From contig CAISZB010000452.1 in assembly GCA_903889845.1 (NCBI GenBank), positions 1 to 26,297 of the forward strand: a stretch of 26,297 bases of DNA. The letters run 5' to 3'. Shown here piece by piece: positions 6,206 to 13,479 of the stretch. This DNA is from an uncultured Verrucomicrobium sp. (GTDB lineage Bacteria; Verrucomicrobiota; Verrucomicrobiia; Methylacidiphilales; GAS474). The notes under the pieces are model-generated. The model was not told the DNA's origin. It ran no database searches and saw only the letters and a list, made by a program, of their open reading frames with translations. The stretch's first letter is position 1. Every line of letters starts with the position of its first letter. The translations under genes and the position numbers were made by a program.

Positions 6206-8343
6206 GCCGGGGTGGGGCTTGGCACCTTGCCGAGGGCGGCGAGGACCTTCGCGGGGGTGATGGGGAGGCTGAAGACGCGGACGCCGAGGGCGTTGGCGAC
6301 GGCGTTGGCGATCGCCGCCGCCGTCGGGATCGTCGCCGGTTCGCCGATGCCGATGACGCCGCGTTCCGGCATGTCGAGGAGGACGATGTCGATGTCGGGG
6401 ACGTCGGCCATGCCGGAGAGTTTGTAGGTCTCGAAGTTGGGATTGAGGACGACGCCCGAGGCGGGGTCCATCACGCGCTCCTCGTAGAGGGCGTAGCCGA
6501 GGCCCATGACGATGCCGCCGTTGATCTGGCTCTCCGTCGTCACGCGGTTGACGATCCGCCCGCAGTCGTGGACGGCGACGATCTTCTCCACGGTGACGAG
6601 GCCGATCTCCGTATCGACGGCGACCTGGGCGAACTGGACGCCGCCCGCACCGGAGGAGGAGAGGCCCGGCTGCCACATCCCCCGCGCCGCGACGGTCCCG
6701 GCGCCGAGTTTCCGGCACGCCGCCGCCCAGTTCGCGCCCTTCGCGTCGCGAATGTCGGAAAGCCCGGCCTGGGTCTGGAGCTGGCGGAGGGCGTTGGTGC
6801 AGGCATCGAGGACGGCGGGGGAGACCGAGGGACACGTGGTGCTGCCGCCGCTGCCGGGGCCGGGAGGGAAGCGGGTATCGCCGACGCGGACGGTGATCTG
6901 CTCCGGCGCGAGGCCGAAGACCTCGGCGGCGACGACGGCGATGACCGTCCGCGTCCCGGTGCCGATGTCCTGGACGCCGAGGCGGACCTCGACGCTGCCG
7001 TCCGAATGGATCTCGACCTCGGCCCCGGTGTTCTTGTTGCCGCCGCCGCCCCAATTCGCCCCCGCGCAGCCGACGCCGCGCCGGATCGGTCCCGCAGTCG
7101 CCAAGGCCAACGCTGCCGGATCGGGACGCCGGTACTTTTGCGCCCAGCCGAATTTCTCCGCGCCGACCTTGTACTCGCGCTGGCGGATCGGGTTCGGGTC
7201 GTTCTGGATGCGGAACGCGACGGGATCGACGCCGAGCTTCGTCGCGAGGTCGTCCATCGCCCCTTCCATGCCGAAGGAGGCGGGGGGATTCGCCGGGGCG
7301 CGGAAGGCGCTGGCCGGTCCGGCGTTGACGGCGACGGCGGCCTGTTTCGTCCGGACGTTCGGCACCTTGTAGATGTAGGGCATCGGGAGGTTGGCCCCGC
7401 CGCCGCCGCCCTCGGAGGCCTTCCCCGCGCCGATCCCGGCGGTGCCGTAGTTCTCGAAGTCGAAGGCGTGGAGCGTCCCGTCGGCGAGGGCGCCGAGGCG
7501 GATTTTCTGGAAGCTGGAGGGCCGGTTCCCGACGGCCAGGGCCTGGTCGAAGCGGGTCAGCATGAGGCGGACCGGGGCCCCGGCCTGCCTGGAGAGCTTC
7601 GCCGCGAGGATCCCCGCGACGCCGGGACCGAACTTCGCGCCGAAGCCGCCGCCCATGTATTCCGTGACGACGCGGACCCGGCTCTGGTCGAGCTGCAGCG
7701 CCCCGGCGAGGCCGTCCCGGACGCTCCCGATGCCCTGCGTCGAGGCCCACGCCGTCACCCCGTCGTCGGTCCAGGAAACGGTGTTTCCGTGGGTCTCCAG
7801 CGGGTGGTGGATCTGGACGGGCGTGGTGTAGAAGCCTTCGACGACCGCCGCGCACTCGCCGAAGGCGGCATCGACGGAGCCCTGTTCCTTCGGCGTGCCG
7901 GGGATGAAATTCGCCGCCGTGTCCCAGACCGGCGCAGCCCCGTCGGCCTTCGCGTCGTCTTCGCGGACGACGAAGGGGAGGGGCGTCGCCGTCACGCGGA
8001 TCGCGCGGAGGGCGTCGAGGCAGGCCTGCTTGCTTTTTCCGGCGACGGCGGCCAGTTCCTCCCCGTAGAAGCGGATCGTCCGCTCCCCGTCCCGCGCGGG
8101 GACGGCGGCGACGATGCCGGGGACCTGGAGCGCCGGGGCGAGGTCGATCGCGGCGACGCGCGCGGCGGGCCACTTCGAGCGGAGGATCATGCCGTAGAGC
8201 CAGCCGTCGGCCTGGATGTCGGAGGCGTAGCGGGCGCGGCCCGTGACCTTCGCCTCGGCGTCGATCCGGTGGGTGGAGTGGCCGACGACGCGGGTCTCCG
8301 CGGGCCAGGCGAGGGCGCCGGGGGCGGGCACGGGATCAGGCAT
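6202..8343 (-). CDS. paoC: PaoC/YagR-like molybdenum-cofactor-binding large subunit of aldehyde oxidoreductase
   Basis: Catalytic subunit of a xanthine oxidase-family molybdoenzyme, which oxidises aldehydes or N-heterocycles by hydroxylation at the molybdenum centre. The 713-residue product starts with HRIDAEAKVTGRARYASDIQ, typical of the aldehyde oxidase a/b hammerhead domain. It continues with cofactor-binding loops including TEYMGGGFGAKFG, NAGPASAFRAPANPPASFGMEGAMD, GVQDIGTGTRTV and GSGGSTTCPSVSPA, and ends with GVIGIGEPATIPTAAAIANAV. In that last motif Glu668 is the conserved catalytic base. Length (about 700-730) and the small-subunit partner with a Tat signal fit PaoC rather than cytosolic XdhA. 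It overlaps the upstream small-subunit gene by 8 bases and the downstream PaoB-like gene by 4. The substrate cannot be told from sequence. Confidence 0.93.
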   Translation of the reverse strand: MPDPVPAPGALAWPAETRVVGHSTHRIDAEAKVTGRARYASDIQADGWLYGMILRSKWPAARVAAIDLAPALQVPGIVAAVPARDGERTIRFYGEELAAVAGKSKQACLDALRAIRVTATPLPFVVREDDAKADGAAPVWDTAANFIPGTPKEQGSVDAAFGECAAVVEGFYTTPVQIHHPLETHGNTVSWTDDGVTAWASTQGIGSVRDGLAGALQLDQSRVRVVTEYMGGGFGAKFGPGVAGILAAKLSRQAGAPVRLMLTRFDQALAVGNRPSSFQKIRLGALADGTLHAFDFENYGTAGIGAGKASEGGGGGANLPMPYIYKVPNVRTKQAAVAVNAGPASAFRAPANPPASFGMEGAMDDLATKLGVDPVAFRIQNDPNPIRQREYKVGAEKFGWAQKYRRPDPAALALATAGPIRRGVGCAGANWGGGGNKNTGAEVEIHSDGSVEVRLGVQDIGTGTRTVIAVVAAEVFGLAPEQITVRVGDTRFPPGPGSGGSTTCPSVSPAVLDACTNALRQLQTQAGLSDIRDAKGANWAAACRKLGAGTVAARGMWQPGLSSSGAGGVQFAQVAVDTEIGLVTVEKIVAVHDCGRIVNRVTTESQINGGIVMGLGYALYEERVMDPASGVVLNPNFETYKLSGMADVPDIDIVLLDMPERGVIGIGEPATIPTAAAIANAVANALGVRVFSLPITPAKVLAALGKVPSPTPA

Positions 8344-9001
8344 GGAGGTCTCCCGGAGTCCCGTTGTCGGCGGCGCCGCCCGCGGCCTGGAGGACCGCCT
8401 CGACGACGCGCGGCTGGGTCCCGCACCGGCAGAGGTTGCCGGAGCAGGCGCGGCGGACGTCGGCGGGGGTCGGGTGCGGGTTTTCCTTCAGCAGCGCCGT
8501 GGCGGCCATCACGAAGCCCGGGGTGCAATAGCCGCACATCGTGGCGTCGCGCTCGGCGAAGGCCTTTTGGACCGGGGTGAGCTTTCCGTCCTGCGCCAGC
8601 CCCTCGACCGTCGTGATCGCGTGGCCCTGCGCCTCGATCGCGAGCATCTGGCACGAATAGATCGGCGCCCCGTCGAGGAGGACGGTGCAGGCCCCGCACG
8701 TCGCCCGGTCGCATCCCTCCTTCGTCCCGGTGTAGGTGGAGACATTGCGCAGCGCGTCGAGGAGGGTGACGCGGGGTTCGAGGGAAAGGGAGAGCGTTTC
8801 TCCGTTCACCCGCAGCGTGACCGGCACGGGGCCGGGGCCGACGATTTTTTCGGCATTGAGTTTTTCCAACTCGGCGGCAACGGCCTGGGTCTGGGAAGCG
8901 GCGGCGCTGATCGTGATCGCGCCGAAGCCCTTCAGGAAGGCCCGCCGGGAATGGGTCCCGAGGAGGGGGGCGTCGTCGGGATTCGGGTCTGGGGCGTTCA
9001 T
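8336..9001 (-). CDS. paoA: PaoA/YagT-like 2x[2Fe-2S] small subunit with Tat signal
   Basis: Electron-transfer subunit of the periplasmic aldehyde oxidoreductase. The 221-residue product carries an N-terminal twin-arginine signal (HSRRAFLKGFGA, Arg19-Arg20), followed by a short hydrophobic stretch and an Ala-x-Ala-like cut region near 36-44. It then has a plant-ferredoxin-like [2Fe-2S] domain (Cys97, 102, 105, 117; EGCDRATCGAC...YSC) and a helical second [2Fe-2S] domain (Cys156, 159, 191, 193; MCGYCTPG and NLCRC). The ATG at 9001 is chosen because it begins just before the Tat motif; an open frame further upstream to 9196 overlaps the mocA-like gene and looks non-coding. It follows the mocA-like stop by 1 base. 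The Tat signal implies that the assembled complex is exported folded. Confidence 0.93.
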   Translation of the reverse strand: MNAPDPNPDDAPLLGTHSRRAFLKGFGAITISAAASQTQAVAAELEKLNAEKIVGPGPVPVTLRVNGETLSLSLEPRVTLLDALRNVSTYTGTKEGCDRATCGACTVLLDGAPIYSCQMLAIEAQGHAITTVEGLAQDGKLTPVQKAFAERDATMCGYCTPGFVMAATALLKENPHPTPADVRRACSGNLCRCGTQPRVVEAVLQAAGGAADNGTPGDLHA

Positions 9002-9002
9002 C

Positions 9003-9656
9003 CTAGGTGGGTGGCGTGAAAGGAACGGACGCTGCGGCCAACGCCTTTCTATAATCCTCGGGCGTGTCCAAGTCAAGGGACAGCCCCCCGTCGTCGCTGG
9101 GCCACCCCTGCCGGACCAGGGAGCCGGACCGCTCTTCCTCCTCCAAAAAATCGCGCAGCGTCGCCGCCGCCGTTGTTCCCAGGCGCATTCCCACACTCCG
9201 GGGAAGGATCACGGGATGGCGCGGGCGGCCTTCGGTCATAAGGAAAACCGGCTGGCAGACCCTTCCGGGATGGGCCGCGTGAAAGGCGAGGAGTCCGGCA
9301 AGGGTCTCCGTCCGCAGATGGGGCTGGTCCCCGAGGGCGAAGGCCCACGCCTCCGTCTCCGCGCCCCAACCCTCCCACCGCGCCGCCGCGACGACGGAGG
9401 AGAACATCCCTTCCCCGTGCCGGGGGTTGACGATCCGGTCCCCGGGTGGGAGGCCGATCCGGTCGAGTTCCTTTTCCAAGGCGACATCGCCGGGCCGCAG
9501 CACGACGGCGACCCTCCCCACGCCTGCCGCCCGCCACTGCGCGACGAGGTGGCCGACGACGGTCGTCCCACCCCACGGAAGAAGGAGCTTCGGACTCCCC
9601 ATCCGGGACGAGGCCCCGGCCCCGAGGATCACGGCGGCGAGGGGGGAAAAGCTCAT
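9003..9656 (-). CDS. mocA: MocA-like molybdopterin cytidylyltransferase (NTP-transferase)
   Basis: Nucleotidyltransferase predicted to convert molybdenum cofactor to the molybdopterin cytosine dinucleotide form used by xanthine oxidase-family enzymes. The 217-residue product has the GT-A/MobA-like signature LGAGASSRMGSPKLLLPWGG (11-30), NPRHGEGMFSSVVAA (77-91), the metal-binding ALGDQPHL (107-114) and LDLDTPEDYRKAL near the C terminus. The ATG at 9656 overlaps the XdhC-like stop by four bases (ATGA). Its position directly before paoA-like suggests that it serves this enzyme. MocA (CTP) is favoured over MobA (GTP) because of this partner and by E. coli precedent, but nucleotide specificity cannot be read with certainty from the sequence. 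Confidence 0.88.
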   Translation of the reverse strand: MSFSPLAAVILGAGASSRMGSPKLLLPWGGTTVVGHLVAQWRAAGVGRVAVVLRPGDVALEKELDRIGLPPGDRIVNPRHGEGMFSSVVAAARWEGWGAETEAWAFALGDQPHLRTETLAGLLAFHAAHPGRVCQPVFLMTEGRPRHPVILPRSVGMRLGTTAAATLRDFLEEEERSGSLVRQGWPSDDGGLSLDLDTPEDYRKALAAASVPFTPPT

Positions 9657-10570
9657 GCCTTTGCCAACGCGGCCCGTTTCTCGATCAACTGCGCGACGAC
9701 GCTGACCGCGATCTCCTGCGGCCCGACGGCCCCGATGGCGAGGCCGACGGGGCAGGCGATCCGGTCGAAGCGCTCCGCCGTGGCGAGGTCCCGTTTCAGG
9801 AATTGTTCCCGGATCACGCGCGCCTTCCGGCGGCTCCCGATCATGCCCAGGAACGCGAAGGGGAACCCGATCCACTCGGAGAGGACAAGGGCGTCGTGCT
9901 GGTGGCCCCGGGTGATGATGAGGCCGAAGGCGGGGACCTCCGCGCCGGGCGCGTCCTGCAGCAATTCATGCCATGCGCCGACGCGGAGCCGGACGGCGAG
10001 CGGGAAAAAATCGGGATGGGCGAAGGCGGGCCGGTCGTCGAAGACGGTGACGGCGAAATCGAGCTGGAGCGCAAGCGGCGCGACGGCCTGGGCGACGTGG
10101 CCGGAACCGGCGATCCAGAGCGCGACCGGCGGCGCGACCGTTTCCCGGTAGCGGCCCTCCTCCTCCGGTTCCCGGACGACGGCGAAGGCCTCGCCGATCC
10201 CCCACCGGACGGCCTTCGGCAACGCCGGATCGGCCAGCTCGCGCCAGAGGGCGGCCTCGGCGCGGGCGTGGGGCAGGATCACCCCCTTCACGCTCCCGCC
10301 GCAGATCAATCCGTCGTCCCAGCCGAAGAGGTGGTCGAGGGCGATCTCGAACGATTCGGGCTGGCCCGTTTCGAGGGCCTTGAGGGAGCGTTGCCGGACC
10401 TCGGCTTCCAGGCAGCCTCCGCCCAGCGTCCCGGCCATCGTGCCGTCGGCAAAGAAAAGGGCCTTCGCCCCCGCGCGCTGGGGGCTCGATCCCTTCGTCC
10501 CGGCGATCAGCGCGAGGGCGAAGGGAACCGGGCGGGAGCAGGCGGCGGCGAGTGTCTCGTAAAAGCGCAT
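9653..10570 (-). CDS. XdhC/CoxI (PaoD-like) molybdenum cofactor insertion chaperone
   Basis: Chaperone of the XdhC/CoxI family, which binds the matured (sulfurated) molybdenum cofactor and hands it to the large subunit. The 305-residue product has the N-terminal XdhC_CoxI block (ALALIAGTKGSSPQRAGAK, 18-36; GTLGGGCLEAEV with Cys53; LICGGSVKGVILP, 88-100). Its C-terminal Rossmann-like half has LWIAGSGHVAQAVAPLA (151-167), ITRGHQHDALVL and GMIGSRRKARVI. This is the full two-domain architecture. The ATG at 10570 is preceded by a purine-rich GGAAGGGGGG at good spacing. It lies 26 bases behind the TPR gene and starts the tightly overlapping molybdoenzyme gene set. E. coli PaoD belongs to the same family, hence the functional analogy. 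Confidence 0.92.
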   Translation of the reverse strand: MRFYETLAAACSRPVPFALALIAGTKGSSPQRAGAKALFFADGTMAGTLGGGCLEAEVRQRSLKALETGQPESFEIALDHLFGWDDGLICGGSVKGVILPHARAEAALWRELADPALPKAVRWGIGEAFAVVREPEEEGRYRETVAPPVALWIAGSGHVAQAVAPLALQLDFAVTVFDDRPAFAHPDFFPLAVRLRVGAWHELLQDAPGAEVPAFGLIITRGHQHDALVLSEWIGFPFAFLGMIGSRRKARVIREQFLKRDLATAERFDRIACPVGLAIGAVGPQEIAVSVVAQLIEKRAALAKA

Positions 10571-10596
10571 GGCCCCCCCTTCCGGAAAACCGGCGT

Positions 10597-11985
10597 CTAA
10601 CCGTACGAGGCTTCGACGCGGGCCGCCACATCGCGGTACCCAATATCGACTTCGTAGATCTGCTTGAGGACGTCGATCGCCTCGGTCTTCTTGCCTGCAC
10701 CTTCCAGGACGCCGCCGAGGTTGTAGAGGATCTCCTTCTTCACGTCGTTCATCACCGGGATTTCGGCGGCGACGGCGGCGAGGCCCTTCTCGGCCATGTC
10801 GAACATGCCCAGCTTCCACTGGCAGAGGCCGAGGAGGTTCGAGGCCTCGTTGCGGATGCTCGGCTCCTGTTTCCCGGTCTGGAGGCAGGGGAGGGCTTCG
10901 CGGAACATGCCGAGGTCGGCATAGGCCTTTCCCAATTCGTAGTGGAGCTTCTTCTCCGTCGGGTACTTCTCGACGCGCTTCTTCGCCGTCTCCAGGTGGA
11001 GCTGCTTCTTGTAATCGACCAGCTGCTGGTGATAGTCGCCCCAGGCCGGGTCGGCGGCGGCGTTCGTCGCCGCCTCGGCGATCTGCTTGTCGATCTGGCG
11101 GAAGCGGAGGCCGTCGATGATCTTCTCCAGCGAGGCGTCGGTCGCGCCGCCCGCGTTGAAGGTGTGCTCGTACCAGGCGATGGCGTTCTCGTAATCGCCC
11201 ATCTGCTCGTACAGTCCGGCGATCTGCTTCGGGTAGTTGAGGTTCGACGGGTTTTCCTGCGACTGCTTGTAGAGGCGGGCGATCTGGTCGGCGAGGGCGT
11301 CGGCCGACTTCGTGACCTTCGACTCCTGCTCCAGGCGAACCGACTCGTCCTTGTTCTTCAGCGCGCCGCGGAAATCCTTCGCGCTGTTCCACCCGCCGCT
11401 GGCGGAGGCGAAGCGGGCGGCGGCGTTCTTCGCCCCGCTCTGGGCATCGGTGTCCCGGGGATCGATGGCCAGGATCTTCTCGTAAGCCCAGATGGCCTTC
11501 TCGAAGTTCTCGATCCGCATGCAGAGGGCGGCGAGCTGGTTCAGGTGCGAGGTCTTCTTCGGGTTCCCCTCGGCGAGGATCTCGTAGCCGAGGATCGCGA
11601 TGTCGTAGAGTTCCAGGGCCTGCCCGGCGTCGAAGAGGACCTCGTTCGCCTTCTCGTGGTAGGGGTCGAGGGCGAGGACTTCCTCGGCCGAGGCGAGGGC
11701 CTCTTCCGGGTGCTTCTTCACCTGGGACGCGGCGCGCATCCCCCCGGCCATCGTCTTCACCTCGGCCAGCTTGCGCGACATGGCGGAGAGCGACTTGTAC
11801 TTCGCGATCTCGACGGTGCGGAGGTAGCGCCGTCCCTCGATGAAGCCGGGGGCCAGCTTGAGGAGGTTCTGGATCAGGCTGATGGCGTAGTCGCGGTTGT
11901 TCGTTTCCGCCGCGCCCTTCGCCCGGGTCCACAGGTCTCTCTGGGACGCATCGAGGTCCTTTTCGGTCTTCACAATTCCAGCCAT
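10597..11985 (-). CDS. TPR-repeat protein
   Basis: A cytoplasmic-looking protein of 462 residues made mainly of tetratricopeptide-type helix pairs. Examples are AISLIQNLLKLAPGFIEGRR, ALASAEEVLALDPYHEKANE, KAIWAYEKILAIDPRDTDAQ, GLYEQMGDYENAIAWYEH, LGKAYADLGMFREALPCLQ and NLGGVLEGAGKKTEAIDVLK. There is no signal peptide, transmembrane segment or catalytic domain. TPR proteins usually act as scaffolds, so a specific role is not predictable. The ATG at 11985 is preferred; an in-frame TTG at 11994 would add three residues. It lies between the small orphan after fmt and the molybdoenzyme genes, all in the same direction, with only 26 bases to xdhC-like. Co-transcription is likely, but functional linkage is not shown. 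Confidence 0.85.
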   Translation of the reverse strand: MAGIVKTEKDLDASQRDLWTRAKGAAETNNRDYAISLIQNLLKLAPGFIEGRRYLRTVEIAKYKSLSAMSRKLAEVKTMAGGMRAASQVKKHPEEALASAEEVLALDPYHEKANEVLFDAGQALELYDIAILGYEILAEGNPKKTSHLNQLAALCMRIENFEKAIWAYEKILAIDPRDTDAQSGAKNAAARFASASGGWNSAKDFRGALKNKDESVRLEQESKVTKSADALADQIARLYKQSQENPSNLNYPKQIAGLYEQMGDYENAIAWYEHTFNAGGATDASLEKIIDGLRFRQIDKQIAEAATNAAADPAWGDYHQQLVDYKKQLHLETAKKRVEKYPTEKKLHYELGKAYADLGMFREALPCLQTGKQEPSIRNEASNLLGLCQWKLGMFDMAEKGLAAVAAEIPVMNDVKKEILYNLGGVLEGAGKKTEAIDVLKQIYEVDIGYRDVAARVEASYG

Positions 11986-12022
11986 AAAATTCAAACCTAG
12001 CGTTGCCGATTTTTACGGTCAA

Positions 12023-12418
12023 TCAGCCAATCGGGGTCCGGCCCCGTTTTTTCGCCGCAAGCCGGGGCCGCTTTTCCGCCGCGTACCGGGCCACCACGGC
12101 GGCGCCGATGCCCTTCGCTGCGGGGGCCACGGAGAGGAGCCGGAAGACGAGGCGCGCCCCCTTCGGCAGACGGAACGGCGCGGCCAGGCCGGGAGCCCCC
12201 GGCGCCCCCTTCACCTCGGAGCGCCACAAAAGAACCAGCCCGGAAACCCGGCCCGCTTCCAGCAGACGCGCCGTCTCGTCCGGGGTGGCAAAGCAGAGGT
12301 CCTTCTCTTCCGGTACCGCAGCGCTCAGCGCGCGGCGGCGGGCAGGGGAGAGCGGTTCCCACACCCCGTTCAGGGAAAGCGCCGCGGCCAGGGTGACGGG
12401 GGGAACGCGCGCAGGCAT
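12023..12418 (-). CDS. Small hypothetical protein downstream of fmt
   Basis: A 131-residue open frame, from ATG at 12418 (an in-frame TTG lies at 12424), 8 bases behind the fmt stop. Not recognised. The product has an apolar N-terminal third without a proper signal peptide (PPVTLAAALSLNGVWEPL), a central alpha/beta-like part (DLCFATPDETARLLEAGRVSGLVLLWR) and a basic tail (EKRPRLAAKKRGRTPIG). Codons show the G/C-rich third positions of neighbouring genes and the spacing fits an operon, which argues for a real gene. The opposite strand also carries a long open frame here, so confidence is moderate. The basic tail might contact nucleic acid; that is only a guess. Confidence 0.55.
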   Translation of the reverse strand: MPARVPPVTLAAALSLNGVWEPLSPARRRALSAAVPEEKDLCFATPDETARLLEAGRVSGLVLLWRSEVKGAPGAPGLAAPFRLPKGARLVFRLLSVAPAAKGIGAAVVARYAAEKRPRLAAKKRGRTPIG

Positions 12419-12426
12419 GCGCAACG

Positions 12427-13389
12427 TTACCCCAGGATGGTCCCGACGGCGAGGTTGAAGCCGCGGGCGAACTCGGCGGCGTGCATCCGCTTCTTCCCCT
12501 CCAGCTGCACTTCGCGCAGGAGGAGGCCCCCGGTGCCGCCCGTGGAGACAAGGACGCCGTGATTGTCGACCCGGATGACCTCGCCCGGCTTCCCCTTCGC
12601 GCGGCGGGAAAAGATCGTCGTGAAAATCTTGAGCATCTTCTGGTCATTCCCGCCCGAGGTGTTGTCGGGGACCCACGTGTAGGCAGAGGGCCACGGCGTC
12701 ATCGCCCGGATGTGGGCGTCGAGGTCGCGCTTGCTCTTGCTCCAGTCGATGCGGCCATCCTCCTTCGTCAGCTTCTTCGCGTAGGAGGGGGGAATACCGA
12801 GGTCGGACTGGGCCGTCCGCGTCGCCTTCCCCTTCTTCAGCCGGTCGAGGGAGATGAGGAGCGCCTTCGCCCCGATCTGGGCCAGCCGGTCGTGGAGGGT
12901 CTGCGCCGTGTCGTCGGTCTTGATCGGCGTCGCCTCGGCCAGGAGGACGTCCCCGGTGTCGAGGCCCTCGTTCATCCACATCACCGTCACGCCGCTCTTC
13001 TTCTCCCGGCGGAGGATCGCCGACTGGATCGGAGAGGCCCCCCGGTACTTCGGCAGGAGCGAGGCGTGGAGGTTGAGGCAGCCGTAATGGGGCAAGTCGA
13101 GGATCGCCTTCGGCAGAATCTGGCCGTAGGCGGCGACGACGATGACGTCGGGCTGCAGGTAGGCGATCTGCTTCAGCACGCTCTCCCGCTTGATCTGCTC
13201 CGGCTGGAAAATCTTGAGATGATGCTTGAAGGCCGCCTCCTTGATCGGGGAGGCCGTCAATTTCTGCTGCCGCCCCGTGGGCCGGTCGGGCTGCGTGATG
13301 ACGCCGACCACCGAATGGAGCGGGCTGGCGACAAGGGCGGAGAGGGCGGGGACGCCGAACTCCGAGGTTCCGATAAAAACGACCTTCAT
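12427..13389 (-). CDS. fmt: Methionyl-tRNA formyltransferase
   Basis: Transfers a formyl group from 10-formyl-tetrahydrofolate to methionyl-tRNA(fMet) for translation initiation in the cytoplasm. The 320-residue product has the N-terminal formyltransferase Rossmann domain MKVVFIGTSEFGVPAL, the folate/catalytic motif CLNLHASLLPKYRGASPIQ with Asn106 and His108, and GLDTGDVLL with Asp144. These are the same residue numbers as the catalytic triad of E. coli Fmt. The C-terminal OB-like tRNA-binding domain follows (GKPGEVIRVDNHGVLVSTG). The ATG at 13389 is chosen because it begins the first beta strand; an open frame extending to 13434 runs into the promoter region. It is divergent from the threonylcarbamoyl-AMP synthase gene and heads the long minus-strand run. 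Confidence 0.97.
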   Translation of the reverse strand: MKVVFIGTSEFGVPALSALVASPLHSVVGVITQPDRPTGRQQKLTASPIKEAAFKHHLKIFQPEQIKRESVLKQIAYLQPDVIVVAAYGQILPKAILDLPHYGCLNLHASLLPKYRGASPIQSAILRREKKSGVTVMWMNEGLDTGDVLLAEATPIKTDDTAQTLHDRLAQIGAKALLISLDRLKKGKATRTAQSDLGIPPSYAKKLTKEDGRIDWSKSKRDLDAHIRAMTPWPSAYTWVPDNTSGGNDQKMLKIFTTIFSRRAKGKPGEVIRVDNHGVLVSTGGTGGLLLREVQLEGKKRMHAAEFARGFNLAVGTILG

Positions 13390-13415
13390 AACGGTGGCAA
13401 AAAACGCGAGGTCTC

Positions 13416-13444
13416 TATAAAGCCCGATTCCCAAGCGGGCGCAA
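13416..13444 (-). promoter_or_regulatory. Predicted sigma-70-type promoter of fmt
   Basis: On the minus strand, TTGCGC (13444-13439) and TTTATA (13421-13416) are separated by exactly 17 bases, giving a -35/-10 pair. The expected transcription start is about 18-20 bases before the fmt ATG at 13389. It is embedded in the inverted repeat CTCTATAA (13413-13420) / TTATAGAG (13450-13457). Confidence 0.5.
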
Positions 13445-13456
13445 GTCCGTTATAGA
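13428..13456 (+). promoter_or_regulatory. Predicted promoter of the threonylcarbamoyl-AMP synthase gene
   Basis: TTCCCA (13428-13433) and TATAGA (13451-13456) are 17 bases apart on the plus strand, about 24 bases before the ATG at 13480. The -35 match is weak and the -10 match fair. It overlaps the divergent fmt promoter, and the two -10 boxes form the two arms of the 8 bp inverted repeat 13413-13420 / 13450-13457. Confidence 0.4.
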
Positions 13457-13479
13457 GGAAAGGCGTCTTTCCCCCGCCC

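Noticed and set aside
6142..8580. Plus-strand open frame of over 800 codons opposite the PaoC-like gene.
   Set aside because: Low-complexity Arg/Gly/Asp/Ala product; the minus-strand frame has full motifs and operon overlaps.
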